A stretch of 64,000 nt of DNA. It comes from Paulinella micropora (taxonomy: Eukaryota; Cercozoa; Imbricatea; Euglyphida). A program made the translations under genes and the position numbers. This document shows positions 1-14,900 of the stretch, piece after piece (position 1 is the first letter of the stretch; every line of letters starts with the position of its first letter). The stretch lies in contig BJOX01000164.1 in assembly GCA_009731375.1 (NCBI GenBank), forward strand, positions 799,785 to 863,784. Reading direction: 5' to 3'. The notes below the pieces were generated by a model. The model was not told the DNA's origin and made no database searches. It saw nothing but the letters and a program-made list of their open reading frames with translations.

Positions 1-53
1 GGATAGGGATAGAGAAGAAGAAGGCGAAGCGGGAAGCGATATTGGCAAGCAAG
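1..53 (+). CDS. Partial exon (3-prime end), coiled-coil-like, plus-strand gene
   Basis: The window opens inside an open frame that ends in a consensus donor, AAG followed by GTAGAAGG, at 53/54. The translated end reads [14 protein letters not shown], a charged, alanine-rich stretch typical of a helical or coiled-coil segment. The exon leaves in phase 0, which fits the next recognisable exon at 2991. The exon start lies outside the window. At least eight shorter copies of its donor edge follow downstream (about 120-810, 1098, 1285). I call it coding because of the donor, the phase match and the acidic/basic helical composition. The gene is not recognised. Confidence 0.45.
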
Positions 54-809
54 GTAGAAGGATAGGATATAAGAGATTGAAATAGGGTTAAGAGATCAAA
101 ATAGGAGGAAGGATAGGGACAGCGAAGAAGAAAGCGGAGCGGGAAGCGATATTGGCAAGTAAGGTAGAGGATAGGATATAAGAGATTGAAATAGGGTTAA
201 GAGATTGAAATAGGAGGAAGGATAGGGAAAGCGAATAAGAAGGCGGAGCGGGAAGCGATATTGGCGAGTAAGGTAGAGGATAGGATATAAGAGATTGAAA
301 TAGGGTGAAGAGATTGAAATAGGAGGAAAGATAGGGATAGCGAAGAAGGAGGCGGAGCGGGAAGCGATACTGGCGAGTAAGGTAGAGGATAGGAAAAAAG
401 AGGTTGAGATGGGTTGAGATAGGGTAAGAGATTGAAAGTATAGCATAGGATAAGAGATTGAAATAGGATAAGAGATTGGAATAGGGAAAAGGATAGGGAT
501 AGCGAAGAAGAAAGCGGAGTGGGAAGCGATAATGGCGAGTAAGGTAGAGGATAGGATGTAAGAGATTGAGATAGGGTAAGAGATTGAAATTATAGGATAG
601 GATAAGAGATTGAAGTAGGTTAAGAGATTGGAATAGGAGGAAGGATAGGGATAGCGAAGAAGAAAGCGGAGCGGGAAGCGATATTGGCGAGTAAGGTAGA
701 GGATAGGATATAAGAGATTGAAATAGGGTGAAGGGATTGAATAGGGAAAAGGATAGGGATAGCGAAGAAGAAAGCGGAGCGGGAAGCGATACTGGCGAGT
801 AAGGTAGAG

Positions 810-812
<3 letters not shown>
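54..812 (+). repeat. 108-bp tandem repeat made of exon-donor-edge copies
   Basis: Six further copies of a GCGAAGAAGAAAGCGGAGCG-type segment follow at roughly 108-bp spacing (two spacings near 155 bp). Most read [13 protein letters not shown] in the same frame and end in AGTAAG|GTAGAGGATAG, so the donor site is copied each time. The spacer is AGAGATTGAAATAGG-rich. These are donor-edge copies of the exon ending at 53. Confidence 0.7.
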
Positions 813-1070
<258 letters not shown>

Positions 1071-1135
1071 TAATATTCGGAACGACAGGCCATACTGGTA
1101 AGCAAGGTATATAAAGCATGTATGCATGTATAGAT

Positions 1136-1169
<34 letters not shown>

Positions 1170-1360
1170 TATATAAAGCATGTATGCATGTATAGATGGT
1201 ATATATATAGATGTATATTATATATATATATATATATATAATAAATAAATAAATATATATTTATATATATATATACACTGGCAAGCAAGGTATATAAAGC
1301 ATGTATGCATGTAGATGGTATATATATACATATATATATAATGTATATATATATATAATG

Positions 1361-1389
<29 letters not shown>

Positions 1390-1391
<2 letters not shown>

Positions 1392-1494
1392 TAAAGCATG
1401 TATGCATGAATAGATGCAGCATCTTTCTACGACGGCTATTGCTGATATTGTCCGTATGTATATGTATGTATGTATGTATATATATATGTATATA

Positions 1495-1533
<39 letters not shown>

Positions 1534-1595
1534 TAAAGTATGTATGCGTGTATAGATTCAGCATCTTTCTACGACGGCTATTGCTGATGTTGTCC

Positions 1596-1638
<43 letters not shown>

Positions 1639-1829
1639 TATGTAAAGTATGTATGCATGTATAGATGCATCATCTTTCCACGACGGCTATTGCTGATGTT
1701 GTCCGTATATATATATATATGTATATATATATACATATATATACATATATATATATAATATAGTATGTAAAGTATGTATGCATGTATAGATGCAGCAATG
1801 TTCTACGACGGCTATTGCTGATGTTGTCC

Positions 1830-1884
<55 letters not shown>

Positions 1885-1985
1885 AATATATATATATGTA
1901 ATATAGTATGTAAAGTATGTATGCATGTATAGATGCAGCATCTTTCCACGACGGCTATTGCTGATGTTGTCCGTATATATATATG

Positions 1986-2017
<32 letters not shown>

Positions 2018-2045
2018 CATATATATATCATTGCTGATATTGTCC

Positions 2046-2086
<41 letters not shown>

Positions 2087-2428
2087 TATGGAAAGTATGT
2101 ATGCATGTATAGATGCAGCATCTTTCCACGACGGCTGTTGCTGATATTGTCCGTATATTTATATATATATATATATATATAATATTATGTAAAGCATGTG
2201 TGTATGTATAGATGCAGCATCTTTCCACGACGGCTATTGCTGATGTTGTCCGTATATATATATATATATATATAATATATATTATATTATATTATATTAT
2301 ATTATATTATATTATAAATATATATGTATATATATACATATATATATATAAGCCTACATGCTTTACATAATAGATATTTTATGTATAGATGCAGCATCTT
2401 TCTACGACGGCTATTGCTGATATTGTCC

Positions 2429-2482
<54 letters not shown>

Positions 2483-2565
2483 GTATATATATAATATTCA
2501 ATGTAAAGTATGTATGCATGTATAGATGCAGCATCTTTCTACGACGGCTATTGCTGATGTTGTCC

Positions 2566-2605
<40 letters not shown>

Positions 2606-2731
2606 TATATATAATATATATAATATATATTATATATATTTGTATATATATATATAAGCATACATGCTTTACATAATAGATATTTTATGTATAGAGCAGC
2701 ATCTTTCTACGACGGCTATTGCTGATATTGT

Positions 2732-2775
<44 letters not shown>

Positions 2776-2990
2776 TATATATATATATATTTATATATAT
2801 ATATATGAGCATACATGCTTTACCCAATAGATATTTTATGTATAGATGCAGCATCTTTCTACGACGGCTATTCCTGATATTGTCCGTATATATATACATA
2901 TATATATATACATACATATATATATGTATATATATATATATATATAAGCATACATGCTTTACATAATAGATATTTTATGTATAGATGCAG
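1390..2990 (+). repeat. Eleven truncated acceptor-edge copies of the 2991-3047 exon in TA microsatellite
   Basis: Each copy reads GCATGTATAGATGCAG (acceptor) followed by CATCTTTCTACGACGGCTAT and about 14 more exon bases, then breaks into (TA)n. The ACGACGGCT cores lie near 1439, 1571, 1680, 1805, 1948, 2128, 2228, 2404, 2541, 2709 and 2861. A core-only remnant lies at 2033. Even shorter versions without the core occur near 1110, 1180 and 1300. Most copies translate as [11 protein letters not shown]. They lie upstream of the complete exon, so intron and 5-prime exon edge were duplicated together. Confidence 0.8.
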
Positions 2991-3047
2991 GATCTTTCTA
3001 CGACGGCTATTGCTGATATTGTTGGACAGGATATCACTGAGAGACAG
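2991..3047 (+). CDS. Internal exon, 19 codons, plus-strand gene
   Basis: The acceptor is ATAGATGCAG|GATC and the donor GAGACAG|GTCATG. The 57-nt exon is in phase 0 at both ends and encodes [19 protein letters not shown]. It is the only copy in the 1.4-3.4 kb array that has both splice sites: truncated acceptor-edge copies precede it and one donor-edge copy follows (about 3412-3445, [11 protein letters not shown] then GTCATG). The protein family is not recognised. Confidence rests on the paired splice sites and on preservation of the frame across copies. Confidence 0.55.
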
Positions 3048-3049
3048 GT

Positions 3050-3186
3050 CATGTATATACACATACATGTACACATACATACATATACACATACGTATAT
3101 GTATATGTATATGTATGTGTATATGCATATGTACATGTATAAATATATGTATATGCATATGCATATGTATATGTAAATGTATATGC

Positions 3187-3238
<52 letters not shown>

Positions 3239-3270
3239 ATATACATATACATATACATATGCATATACAC

Positions 3271-3316
<46 letters not shown>

Positions 3317-3329
3317 GTATACATATACG

Positions 3330-3399
<70 letters not shown>

Positions 3400-3475
3400 C
3401 ATACATATATTTGATATTGTCGGACAGGATATCAGCGAGAGACAGGTCATGTATATACACATACATATAATATAC

Positions 3476-3546
<71 letters not shown>

Positions 3547-3660
3547 CATAAATATACATAAAGATAGATAAGATAGATAAGAAGATATAGATAGATAAGA
3601 TAGATAAGATAGATAGGATAGGATAGGATAGGATAGGATAGGATAGGATAGGATAGATAG
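3050..3660. repeat. TATG/CATA-type microsatellite with a donor-edge copy, then GATAG repeat
   Basis: ATGTAT/ATACAT hexanucleotide runs fill most of this interval. A donor-edge copy of the preceding exon sits at 3412-3445. The right end is a GATAGATAAG/GGATA pentanucleotide run. Confidence 0.9.
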
Positions 3661-3720
3661 CAAATATGAAGTATGATCCCCAAGTTTTTGTGTGTTCTCT
3701 ATGACATACTAAAATTTCAG

Positions 3721-3843
3721 CTCACAAGGATCACTACTCTTTCCAAAAACTGACGGGTCAGCATCCCCAGAGGGTGGAAAAAGTTTTCGTGAAATGCGCC
3801 GCAATATTCGGGATTTTCTGTACGCTGACACCCGCAAATAACG
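3721..3843 (+). CDS. Candidate internal exon with two possible acceptors
   Basis: A branch-point-like TACTAAAATTTCAG precedes 3721 and the donor is AATAACG|GTATATATG at 3843/3844. A frame open across the whole interval begins [20 protein letters not shown] and leaves in phase 1. The preceding exon ends in phase 0, which would require the alternative acceptor CACAAG|GAT (exon from 3729). Another frame stops at a TAA just before the donor. This is unique sequence in a microsatellite desert, so it is probably genic, but the reading frame is less certain than for later exons. Confidence 0.4.
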
Positions 3844-3891
3844 GTATATATGGTGATGCCATTTGCATGTCCTGATGTGTGGAACTGGAGC

Positions 3892-4415
<524 letters not shown>

Positions 4416-4426
4416 TGAGCTTGCAG

Positions 4427-4671
4427 TCCCTTTCAAACAAGTTTTCTTTTGGAATAATGCAGTCCTGACAAAATCCACTGGCGCGTTAACTCAATAACAT
4501 ACAGAGTCATTTTTGCGGCAAATTTCCAACCACAATGACCGTATTTCCCGTCAGAAAGGAAGAAAACTTTTTAGTCGCTCGCATAAGCGATTATCGCTCG
4601 TATCAGCTTGATACGGTCGAAGGGATTAAAAAAAAATTCTTCATCTTTGAAAACAGGCATATTGACGACGA
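4427..4671 (+). CDS. Candidate internal exon with probable one-base frameshift
   Basis: The acceptor is GAGCTTGCAG|TCCC and the donor-like site GACGACGA|GTCTATC. The first part reads [20 protein letters not shown] in phase 1 and meets a TAA. One base out of register, a frame stays open to the donor, including [20 protein letters not shown] and ending near [13 protein letters not shown] single indel near 4490 would give one open exon. It could also be two exons, or an ORF starting at the ATG at 4535. A donor-edge copy (ATTGACGACGA|GTC) recurs near 4732-4742. Confidence 0.4.
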
Positions 4672-4672
4672 G

Positions 4673-4721
<49 letters not shown>

Positions 4722-4761
4722 ATATCTGTCTATTGACGACGAGTCTATCTATCTATCTATC

Positions 4762-4806
<45 letters not shown>

Positions 4807-4840
4807 CTAGGAATTGACCACTGCAGACACTTTACACGTC

Positions 4841-4883
<43 letters not shown>

Positions 4884-4893
4884 CATCTATCTG

Positions 4894-4929
<36 letters not shown>

Positions 4930-4955
4930 CCTATCTGCCTACCTATATATCTATA

Positions 4956-4987
<32 letters not shown>

Positions 4988-5056
4988 CATCTATCTATCT
5001 ATTTATCTAGAAACCTACCTACCTATCTACCTATCTATCTATCTATCAATCTATTC

Positions 5057-5114
<58 letters not shown>

Positions 5115-5134
5115 TCATCTACTTACCTACCTAC

Positions 5135-5181
<47 letters not shown>

Positions 5182-5396
5182 CCTGCCTATCTATCTATCT
5201 ATCTATCTATCTATCTCTATCTATATCTATATATCTATATCTATCTCTCTATCTATCTATCTATCTATCTACCTACCTACCTACCTACGTACCTACCTAC
5301 ATATCTATGTATCTATAGGCACTTATCACGGCAGATTTTACACGCGCCAACTATCTATCTATCTATCTATATATCTATCTATTTATCTATCTATCC

Positions 5397-5437
<41 letters not shown>

Positions 5438-5504
5438 CCTACCTATCTACCTACCTACCTACCTACCTACCTATCTACCTATCTATCCATCTATCCATCT
5501 ATCC

Positions 5505-5549
<45 letters not shown>

Positions 5550-5608
5550 CCTACCTACCTACCTACCTACCTACTTACCTACCTACCTACCTCCCTACCT
5601 ACCTATCG

Positions 5609-5696
<88 letters not shown>

Positions 5697-5729
5697 CCTA
5701 TCTATCTATCTACCTACCTACGTACCTAC

Positions 5730-5772
<43 letters not shown>

Positions 5773-5858
5773 CCTACCTATCTTTCTATCTATCCATCTA
5801 TCTATCCATCTATCTATCCATCTATCTATCTATCTATCTATCTATTCAACCTATCTAC

Positions 5859-5913
<55 letters not shown>

Positions 5914-5918
5914 CCTGC

Positions 5919-5950
<32 letters not shown>

Positions 5951-6114
5951 ATCTATATATCTATATCTATCTCTCTATCTATCTATCTATCTATCTATCT
6001 ACCTACCTACCTACCTACCTACATATCTATGTATCTATAGGCACTTATCACGGCAGATTTTACACGCGCCAACTATCTATCTATCTATATATCTATCTAT
6101 CTATCTATCTATCC

Positions 6115-6163
<49 letters not shown>

Positions 6164-6348
6164 CCTACCTACCTACCTACCTACCTACCTACCTACCTAC
6201 CTATCTACCTATCTATCTATCTATCCATCTATCCATCTATCTATCTATCTTTCTATCTATCTATCTATCTATCTACCTACCTACCTACCTACCTACCTAC
6301 CTACCTACTGACCTACCTACCTACCTACCTACCTACCTATCGATCTAC

Positions 6349-6399
<51 letters not shown>

Positions 6400-6408
6400 C
6401 TATCTATC

Positions 6409-6440
<32 letters not shown>
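4672..6440. repeat. TATC/TACC microsatellite with first exon-edge copies
   Basis: Long (TATC)n with blocks of (TACC)n. Breaks include the donor-edge copy near 4732, a CTCTAG|GAATTGACC segment at 4809-4841, and acceptor-edge copies of the 14159 exon near 5319 and 6041. Two about 720-bp blocks (near 5200-5700 and 5930-6400) resemble each other, so this part was also duplicated at larger scale. Confidence 0.85.
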
Positions 6441-6442
<2 letters not shown>

Positions 6443-6451
6443 TTTCTCCTC

Positions 6452-6600
6452 GAAAAGAAGAGCCCAAAAGCGCACGTCTATCCGGACTACAAGTCGCAAC
6501 CCGGCATTATCAACCCGGACACATGCACAGTACACAAATTATTGTTTGATGTGAAACTGCGTTCCTTTGCAACGACTACATTCCTTTGCGACATCTCATC
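6452..6600 (+). mobile_element. LINE 5-prime fragment joined to the 85-bp LINE flank
   Basis: Bases about 6452-6516 match the sense strand of the 5-prime part of the non-LTR element at 54571-54640 (minus strand). They run directly into a copy of the 85-bp repeat that flanks that element at 51006-51090 and 54902-54986. The 85-bp part (6517-6600) differs at about one base. The junction after ATCAACC lacks the rest of the element, so this looks like an internally deleted derivative or a recombination scar. Confidence 0.6.
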
Positions 6601-6619
6601 TACATACCTACGTACCTAC

Positions 6620-6682
<63 letters not shown>

Positions 6683-6811
6683 CCTACCTATCTATCTATC
6701 TACCTATCTATCTATCCATCTATCTATCTATCTATCTATCTATCTACCTACCTACTTACCTACCTACCTACTTACCTACCTACCTATCGATCTACCTACC
6801 TATCGATCTAC

Positions 6812-6849
<38 letters not shown>

Positions 6850-6875
6850 ATCTATTTATCTACCTGCCTACGTAC

Positions 6876-6935
<60 letters not shown>

Positions 6936-6958
6936 ATACCTACCTACCTACCTATCTA

Positions 6959-6989
<31 letters not shown>

Positions 6990-6990
6990 A

Positions 6991-7035
<45 letters not shown>

Positions 7036-7056
7036 GTCTATCTATCTATCTGTCTG

Positions 7057-7121
<65 letters not shown>

Positions 7122-7151
7122 AGGCACTCATCACGGCAGATTTTACACGCG

Positions 7152-7207
<56 letters not shown>

Positions 7208-7225
7208 ATCTATCTATTTATCTAT

Positions 7226-7279
<54 letters not shown>

Positions 7280-7300
7280 GTCTGTCTATCTATCTATCTG

Positions 7301-7333
<33 letters not shown>

Positions 7334-7338
7334 TTATC

Positions 7339-7375
<37 letters not shown>

Positions 7376-7453
7376 ATATCTATCTATCTATCTATCTATC
7401 TGTCTATTTATCTATCCATCTATAGGCACTCACCACGGCAGATTTAACACGCG

Positions 7454-7566
<113 letters not shown>

Positions 7567-7602
7567 ATTATCTGTCTATCTGTCTATCTATCTATCTATC
7601 TG

Positions 7603-7637
<35 letters not shown>

Positions 7638-7662
7638 CTCTATCTATCTCTATCTATCTATC

Positions 7663-7727
<65 letters not shown>

Positions 7728-7771
7728 AGGCACTCATCACGGCAGATTTAACAGGCGCTATCTCTATCTAC

Positions 7772-7827
<56 letters not shown>

Positions 7828-7860
7828 ATCTATCTATCTATCTATCTATCTCTCTATCTC

Positions 7861-7925
<65 letters not shown>

Positions 7926-8000
7926 GTCTATCTATCTATCTGTCTACTTATCTATCTATCTATCTATCTATCTCTATCTATCTATCTCTCTATCTATCTC

Positions 8001-8045
<45 letters not shown>

Positions 8046-8079
8046 AGGCACTCATCACGGCAGATTTAACACGCGCTAT

Positions 8080-8133
<54 letters not shown>

Positions 8134-8226
8134 CTCTATCTATCTATCTATCTATCTATCTATATCTATCTGTCTATATCTATCTATCTATCTATCTATG
8201 TCTCTATCTATGTCTCTATCTATCTC

Positions 8227-8261
<35 letters not shown>

Positions 8262-8426
8262 GTCTATCTGTCTATCTATCTATCTATCTATCTATCTCTC
8301 TATCTATCTCTCTATCTATCTATCTATCTATCTCTCTATCTATCTATCTATCTATCTATATCTATCTATATCTATCTATCTATCTATCTATCTATCCATC
8401 TATCTGTCTATCTATCTATCTATCTG

Positions 8427-8464
<38 letters not shown>

Positions 8465-8494
8465 CATCTATCTGTCTATCTATCTATCTATCTG

Positions 8495-8525
<31 letters not shown>

Positions 8526-8536
8526 CTATCTATCTA

Positions 8537-8607
<71 letters not shown>

Positions 8608-8609
8608 AG

Positions 8610-8637
8610 GCACTCATCACGGCAGATTTTACACGCG

Positions 8638-8696
<59 letters not shown>

Positions 8697-8873
8697 CCTA
8701 TCTATCTATCTACCTTCCTACCTACCTACCTACCTACACCTACCTACCTACCTACCTACCTACCTACCTATTCACCTACCTATACCTATCTATCTATCTA
8801 TCAATAGGCACTTATCACGGCAGATTTCACCCGCGCTATCTATGACGAGGCTTGCACTTTCACCGATGAGATC

Positions 8874-8904
<31 letters not shown>

Positions 8905-8952
8905 CTACCTACCTACCTACCTCCCTACCTACCTACCTACCTATCTACCTAC

Positions 8953-8985
<33 letters not shown>

Positions 8986-9012
8986 CATCTATCTACCTAT
9001 CTATCTATCTAC

Positions 9013-9056
<44 letters not shown>

Positions 9057-9202
9057 GTATCTATCTATCTATCTGTAGAACCTTCAGACTGCATACATTC
9101 TAAGCTTAGTGCTTCCTCCCAGCCCGCTACCCAGCCTCCGTCTGGAGGCGGGGTGGAATGGATGCCTATGTCTTCGGATATGCAGAGCTGATAGACCAAA
9201 CA

Positions 9203-9240
<38 letters not shown>

Positions 9241-9297
9241 CCTACCTACCTACCTACCTTCTTACCTACCTACCTACCTACTTACCTATCGATCTAC

Positions 9298-9341
<44 letters not shown>

Positions 9342-9371
9342 TTATCTACATACCTACGTACCTACTTAACT
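8610..9371 (+). repeat. Segmental duplication, copy 1 (partner 10974-11790)
   Basis: The block carries the 8610 and 8806 exon-edge copies, a GTAGAACCTTCAGACTGCAT segment and a GGCGGGGTGGAATGGATGCC segment. The same order recurs about 2.35 kb downstream with near-identical unique sequence, differing mainly in microsatellite length. Confidence 0.7.
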
Positions 9372-9372
9372 G

Positions 9373-9404
<32 letters not shown>

Positions 9405-9924
9405 GGAATGAACCAAGGCCACTTGAGGTGTCACTGACCCTCTCTTGGGCTTGATTTTTTTGAAATGGGTGCCATCTGTCGACAGACAGAGAATTAGGGG
9501 ATGGTGTGGGTGTGCTGGGCCCGTGGTGGGGTGCCTTATGTGTGCCTAGCCATACGCCTATAAGTCATATGCCGAAATAGCGACGGGAAGCACAATCCTG
9601 TTCCCTCAGGGTGCCCTTTCTCGCTTGTTGAGCCCGGAATAAAACCCACAGTGCTCTGTCGGTTTATACTAGACTGTCGAACAGTCTCGAAACTCCATCT
9701 GCTTACTGGGCCCTCTGTAATGGAGGTGGGAGCTCGTTCTGCAAGGGGCGCTTTATGGAACGAGCCCTGGCCCCGCCTGGTACTAGGAAGCTTTGGTATT
9801 GCCTGTATCAGTCCCTTCCGTGCAAACATCACGGCTTAGCTGGGCATCGGGTTAATACTTTACCCACAGACTTCCTGGTTGACGAAATCAGAAGCTCCTT
9901 TTTTCTGACATTAGTCGATATTTC

Positions 9925-9925
<1 letters not shown>
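9405..9925 (+). repeat. Dispersed 520-bp repeat, copy 1 of an inverted pair
   Basis: Unique, moderately GC-rich sequence from GGAATGAACCAAGG to CGATATTTCATC. It is the reverse complement of 14997-15514 with only a few differences. Its end abuts (CTAT)n in both copies. Short frames exist on both strands but none has splice signals or a recognisable family. It is probably an interspersed element whose 3-prime end primes the microsatellite, but no TE class can be assigned. Confidence 0.75.
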
Positions 9926-9966
<41 letters not shown>

Positions 9967-9981
9967 ATATCTATCTATCCA

Positions 9982-10068
<87 letters not shown>

Positions 10069-10097
10069 GTCTGTCTATCTATCTATCTATCTATCTG

Positions 10098-10168
<71 letters not shown>

Positions 10169-10212
10169 GTCTATCTATCTATAGGCACTCATCACGGCAG
10201 ATTTTACACGCG

Positions 10213-10312
<100 letters not shown>

Positions 10313-10327
10313 CTATCTATCTATCTG

Positions 10328-10446
<119 letters not shown>

Positions 10447-10555
10447 ATCTATCTATCTATCTATCTCTCTATCTATCTCTCTATCTATCTCTCTATCTAT
10501 CTCTCTATCTATCTATCTATCTATCTGTCTATCTGTCTATCTATCTATCTATCTG

Positions 10556-10592
<37 letters not shown>

Positions 10593-10641
10593 ATCTATCT
10601 ATCTATCTATCTATCTCTCTATCTATCTCTCTATCTATCTC

Positions 10642-10672
<31 letters not shown>

Positions 10673-10741
10673 GTCTATCTGTCTATCTGTCTATCTATCT
10701 GTCTATCTGTCTATCTATCTATCTATCTCTCTATCTATCTC

Positions 10742-10813
<72 letters not shown>

Positions 10814-10843
10814 CATCTATCTATCTATCTATCCATCTATCTG

Positions 10844-10874
<31 letters not shown>

Positions 10875-10881
10875 CTATCTA

Positions 10882-10972
<91 letters not shown>

Positions 10973-11214
10973 AGGCACTCATCACGGCAGATTTTACACG
11001 CGCTATCTATCTATCTATCTATCTATCTAACTATCTACCTATCTATCTATCTACCTCCCTACCTACCTACCTACCTACACCTACCTACCTACCTACCTAC
11101 CTACCTACCTATTCACCTACCTATACCTATCTATCTATCTATCAATAGGCACTTATCACGGCAGATTTCACCCGCGCTATCTATGACGAGGCTTGCACTT
11201 TCACCGATGAGATC

Positions 11215-11245
<31 letters not shown>

Positions 11246-11293
11246 CTACCTACCTACCTACCTCCCTACCTACCTACCTACCTATCTACCTAC

Positions 11294-11324
<31 letters not shown>

Positions 11325-11369
11325 CCTCCCTACCTACCTCCCTACCTACCTACCTACCTATCTACCTAC

Positions 11370-11418
<49 letters not shown>

Positions 11419-11599
11419 CATCTATCTATCTATCTATCTATCTATCTACCTATCTATCTATCTATCTATCTGTAGAACCTTCAGACTGCATACATTCTAA
11501 GCTTAGTGCTTCCTCCCAGCCCGCTACCCAGCCTCCGTTTGGAGGCGGGGTGGAATGGATGCCTATGTCTTCGGATATGCAGAGCTGATAGACCAAACA

Positions 11600-11642
<43 letters not shown>

Positions 11643-11718
11643 ATATCTACCTATCTACCTACCTACCTACCTACCTACCTACCTACCTACCTACCTACCT
11701 ACCTACCTATCGATCTAC

Positions 11719-11754
<36 letters not shown>

Positions 11755-11785
11755 TTATCTACCTACCTACGTACCTACTTATCTG

Positions 11786-11816
<31 letters not shown>

Positions 11817-11930
11817 GTCTATCTATCTATCTGTCTATATACCTACCTACCTACCTACCTATCTATCCATCTATCTATCTATCTATCTATCTCTATCTAT
11901 CTCTATCTATCTATCTATCTATTTATCTAT

Positions 11931-11980
<50 letters not shown>

Positions 11981-12137
11981 GTCTGTCTATCTATCTATCT
12001 ATCTATCTATCTATGTCTTCAGATATGCAGAGCTGATAGACCAAACATATCTATCTATCTATCTATCTATCTATCATCTACCTACCTACCTACCTACCTT
12101 CTTACCTACCTACCTACCTACCTACCTATCAATCTAC

Positions 12138-12188
<51 letters not shown>

Positions 12189-12212
12189 CCTACCTACGTA
12201 CCTACTTATCTG

Positions 12213-12249
<37 letters not shown>

Positions 12250-12273
12250 ATACCTACCTACCTACCTACCTAC

Positions 12274-12313
<40 letters not shown>

Positions 12314-12398
12314 ATATCTATCTATCTATATATATCTATCTCTATCTATCTATCTATCTATATCTATCTATCTATCTATCTATCTATATTTCTGTCTG

Positions 12399-12445
<47 letters not shown>

Positions 12446-12489
12446 GTCTATCTATCTATAGGCACTCATCACGGCAGATTTTATACGCG

Positions 12490-12541
<52 letters not shown>

Positions 12542-12586
12542 ATCTATCTATCTATCTCTCTATCTATCTATCTATCTATCTATCTG

Positions 12587-12625
<39 letters not shown>

Positions 12626-12626
12626 C

Positions 12627-12703
<77 letters not shown>

Positions 12704-12733
12704 AGGCACTCATCACGGCAGACTTAACACGCG

Positions 12734-12775
<42 letters not shown>

Positions 12776-12846
12776 CTCTATCTATCTATCTATCTCTCTA
12801 TCTATATCTATCTATCTATATATCTGTCTATCTATCTATCTATCTA

Positions 12847-12933
<87 letters not shown>

Positions 12934-12963
12934 AGGCACTCATCACGGCAGATTTTACACGCG

Positions 12964-13023
<60 letters not shown>

Positions 13024-13092
13024 ATGTCTATCTATCTATCTGTCTATCTATCTATCTATCTATCTGTCTATCTATCTATCTATCTATCTATC

Positions 13093-13169
<77 letters not shown>

Positions 13170-13277
13170 AGGCACTCATCACGGCAGATTTTACACGCGC
13201 TATCTATCTATCTATCTATCTATCTAACTATCTACCTATCTATCTATCTACCTCCCTACCTACCTACCTACCTACAC

Positions 13278-13287
13278 NNNNNNNNNN
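13278..13287. other. Assembly gap (10 N)
   Basis: Ten Ns within (TACC)n. Confidence 1.
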
Positions 13288-13461
13288 CCTATCCATCTAT
13301 CTATCTACCTCCCTACCTACCTACCTACCTACACCTACCTACCTACCTACCTACCTACCTACCTATTTACCTACCTATACCTATCTATCTATCAATAGGC
13401 ACTCATCACGGCAGATTTCACTCGCGATATCTATGACGAGGCTTGCACTTTCACCGATGAG

Positions 13462-13502
<41 letters not shown>

Positions 13503-13683
13503 CCTACCTACCTACCTACCTACCTACCTACCTCCCTACCTCCCTCCCTACCTACCTATTTACCTACCTATTTACCTACCTATACCTATCTATCTATCTA
13601 TCTATCTTTCTATAGGCACTTATCACGGCAGATTTCACCCGCGCTATGACGAGGCTTGCCTTTTCACCGATGAGATCTATCTC

Positions 13684-13731
<48 letters not shown>

Positions 13732-13863
13732 CCTACCTACCTACCTACCTACCTACCTATTTACCTACCTATACCTACCTATCTATCTATCTATCTATAG
13801 GCACTTGTCACGGCAGATTTCACCCGCGCTATCTATGACGAGGCTTGCACTTTCACTGATGAG

Positions 13864-13900
<37 letters not shown>

Positions 13901-14032
13901 CCTACCTACCTACCTACCTACCTAGTTACCTACCCATACCTATCTATCTATCTATCTATAGGCACTTATCACGGCAGATTTCACCCGCGCTATCTATGAC
14001 GAGGCTTGCACTTTCACCGATGAGATCGATCG

Positions 14033-14085
<53 letters not shown>

Positions 14086-14158
14086 CCTCCCTACCTACCT
14101 ATTTACCTACCTACCCACCTATTTACCTACCTATACCTATCTATCTATCTATCTATAG

Positions 14159-14225
14159 GCACTTATCACGGCAGATTTCACCCGCGCTATCTATGACGAG
14201 GCTTGCACTTTCACCGATGAGATAG
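14159..14225 (+). CDS. Internal exon, complete copy at the end of the acceptor-edge ladder
   Basis: The acceptor is (CTAT)nATAG|GCAC and the donor GAGATAG|GTTTGTATAT. The 67-nt exon enters in phase 0 and leaves in phase 1. It begins [16 protein letters not shown] and ends FTDEI plus one base. Of about 20 copies in 5.3-14.2 kb, only this one is followed by a donor instead of a return to TATC. Its phase-1 end matches the phase-1 start of the exon at 16050, the junction codon being GGA (Gly). The family is not recognised. Confidence 0.6.
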
Positions 14226-14229
14226 GTTT

Positions 14230-14269
<40 letters not shown>

Positions 14270-14900
14270 GTATATATATATATGTATTTTGTTTTTGTTC
14301 ATAGAAATTAGCACTTGTCAATGTGTCGGCGTCGTCTATCAAGGCGTAAATGATAAGTAGATAGAAAGATATGTACATTTATCGGTCACCACAAAATGTG
14401 GTCAGGTCACCGATAAAACTACATATGCGGCGCGCCAAATTTGACGTGTTTTTCGGGGTTGCCGGCCCGGCTCGCCGCATATGCAGTTTTATCGGTAACC
14501 TGACCACATTTTGTGGAGCTCACCGGCCCGGCCCGGCTCGCCCGCAAAACACGTCGAATTTGTGGCTAGCCGCATAAATGTACTAATATGGATCAATAGA
14601 TAGACATGTAGATAGATGGGGACATACGTCATCTGACAAGTCTTGCAAAGAAATATACCTACAAAGATACATACATATATAGAAAGATACATACACAGAT
14701 GGAATCGGTATCAAGGCATAGATAGAATGATAGAAAGATACATAGATAGATGGATAGAAAGATACATACATATAAAGATAAACAGATGGACAGATACATG
14801 CATATATAGAAAGATACAAAGGCATATGAATCAATAGGTCAATAGATAGATAGATAGACAGACAGACACAGACAGACAGAGACGGATAGATAGGTAGATC

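Noticed and set aside
9536-9832. 98-codon frame in the 520-bp repeat (MMFARKGLIQAIPKLPS...)
   Set aside because: Appears in each copy simply because the repeat is conserved; overlapping frames exist on the other strand, with no splice signals or known family.
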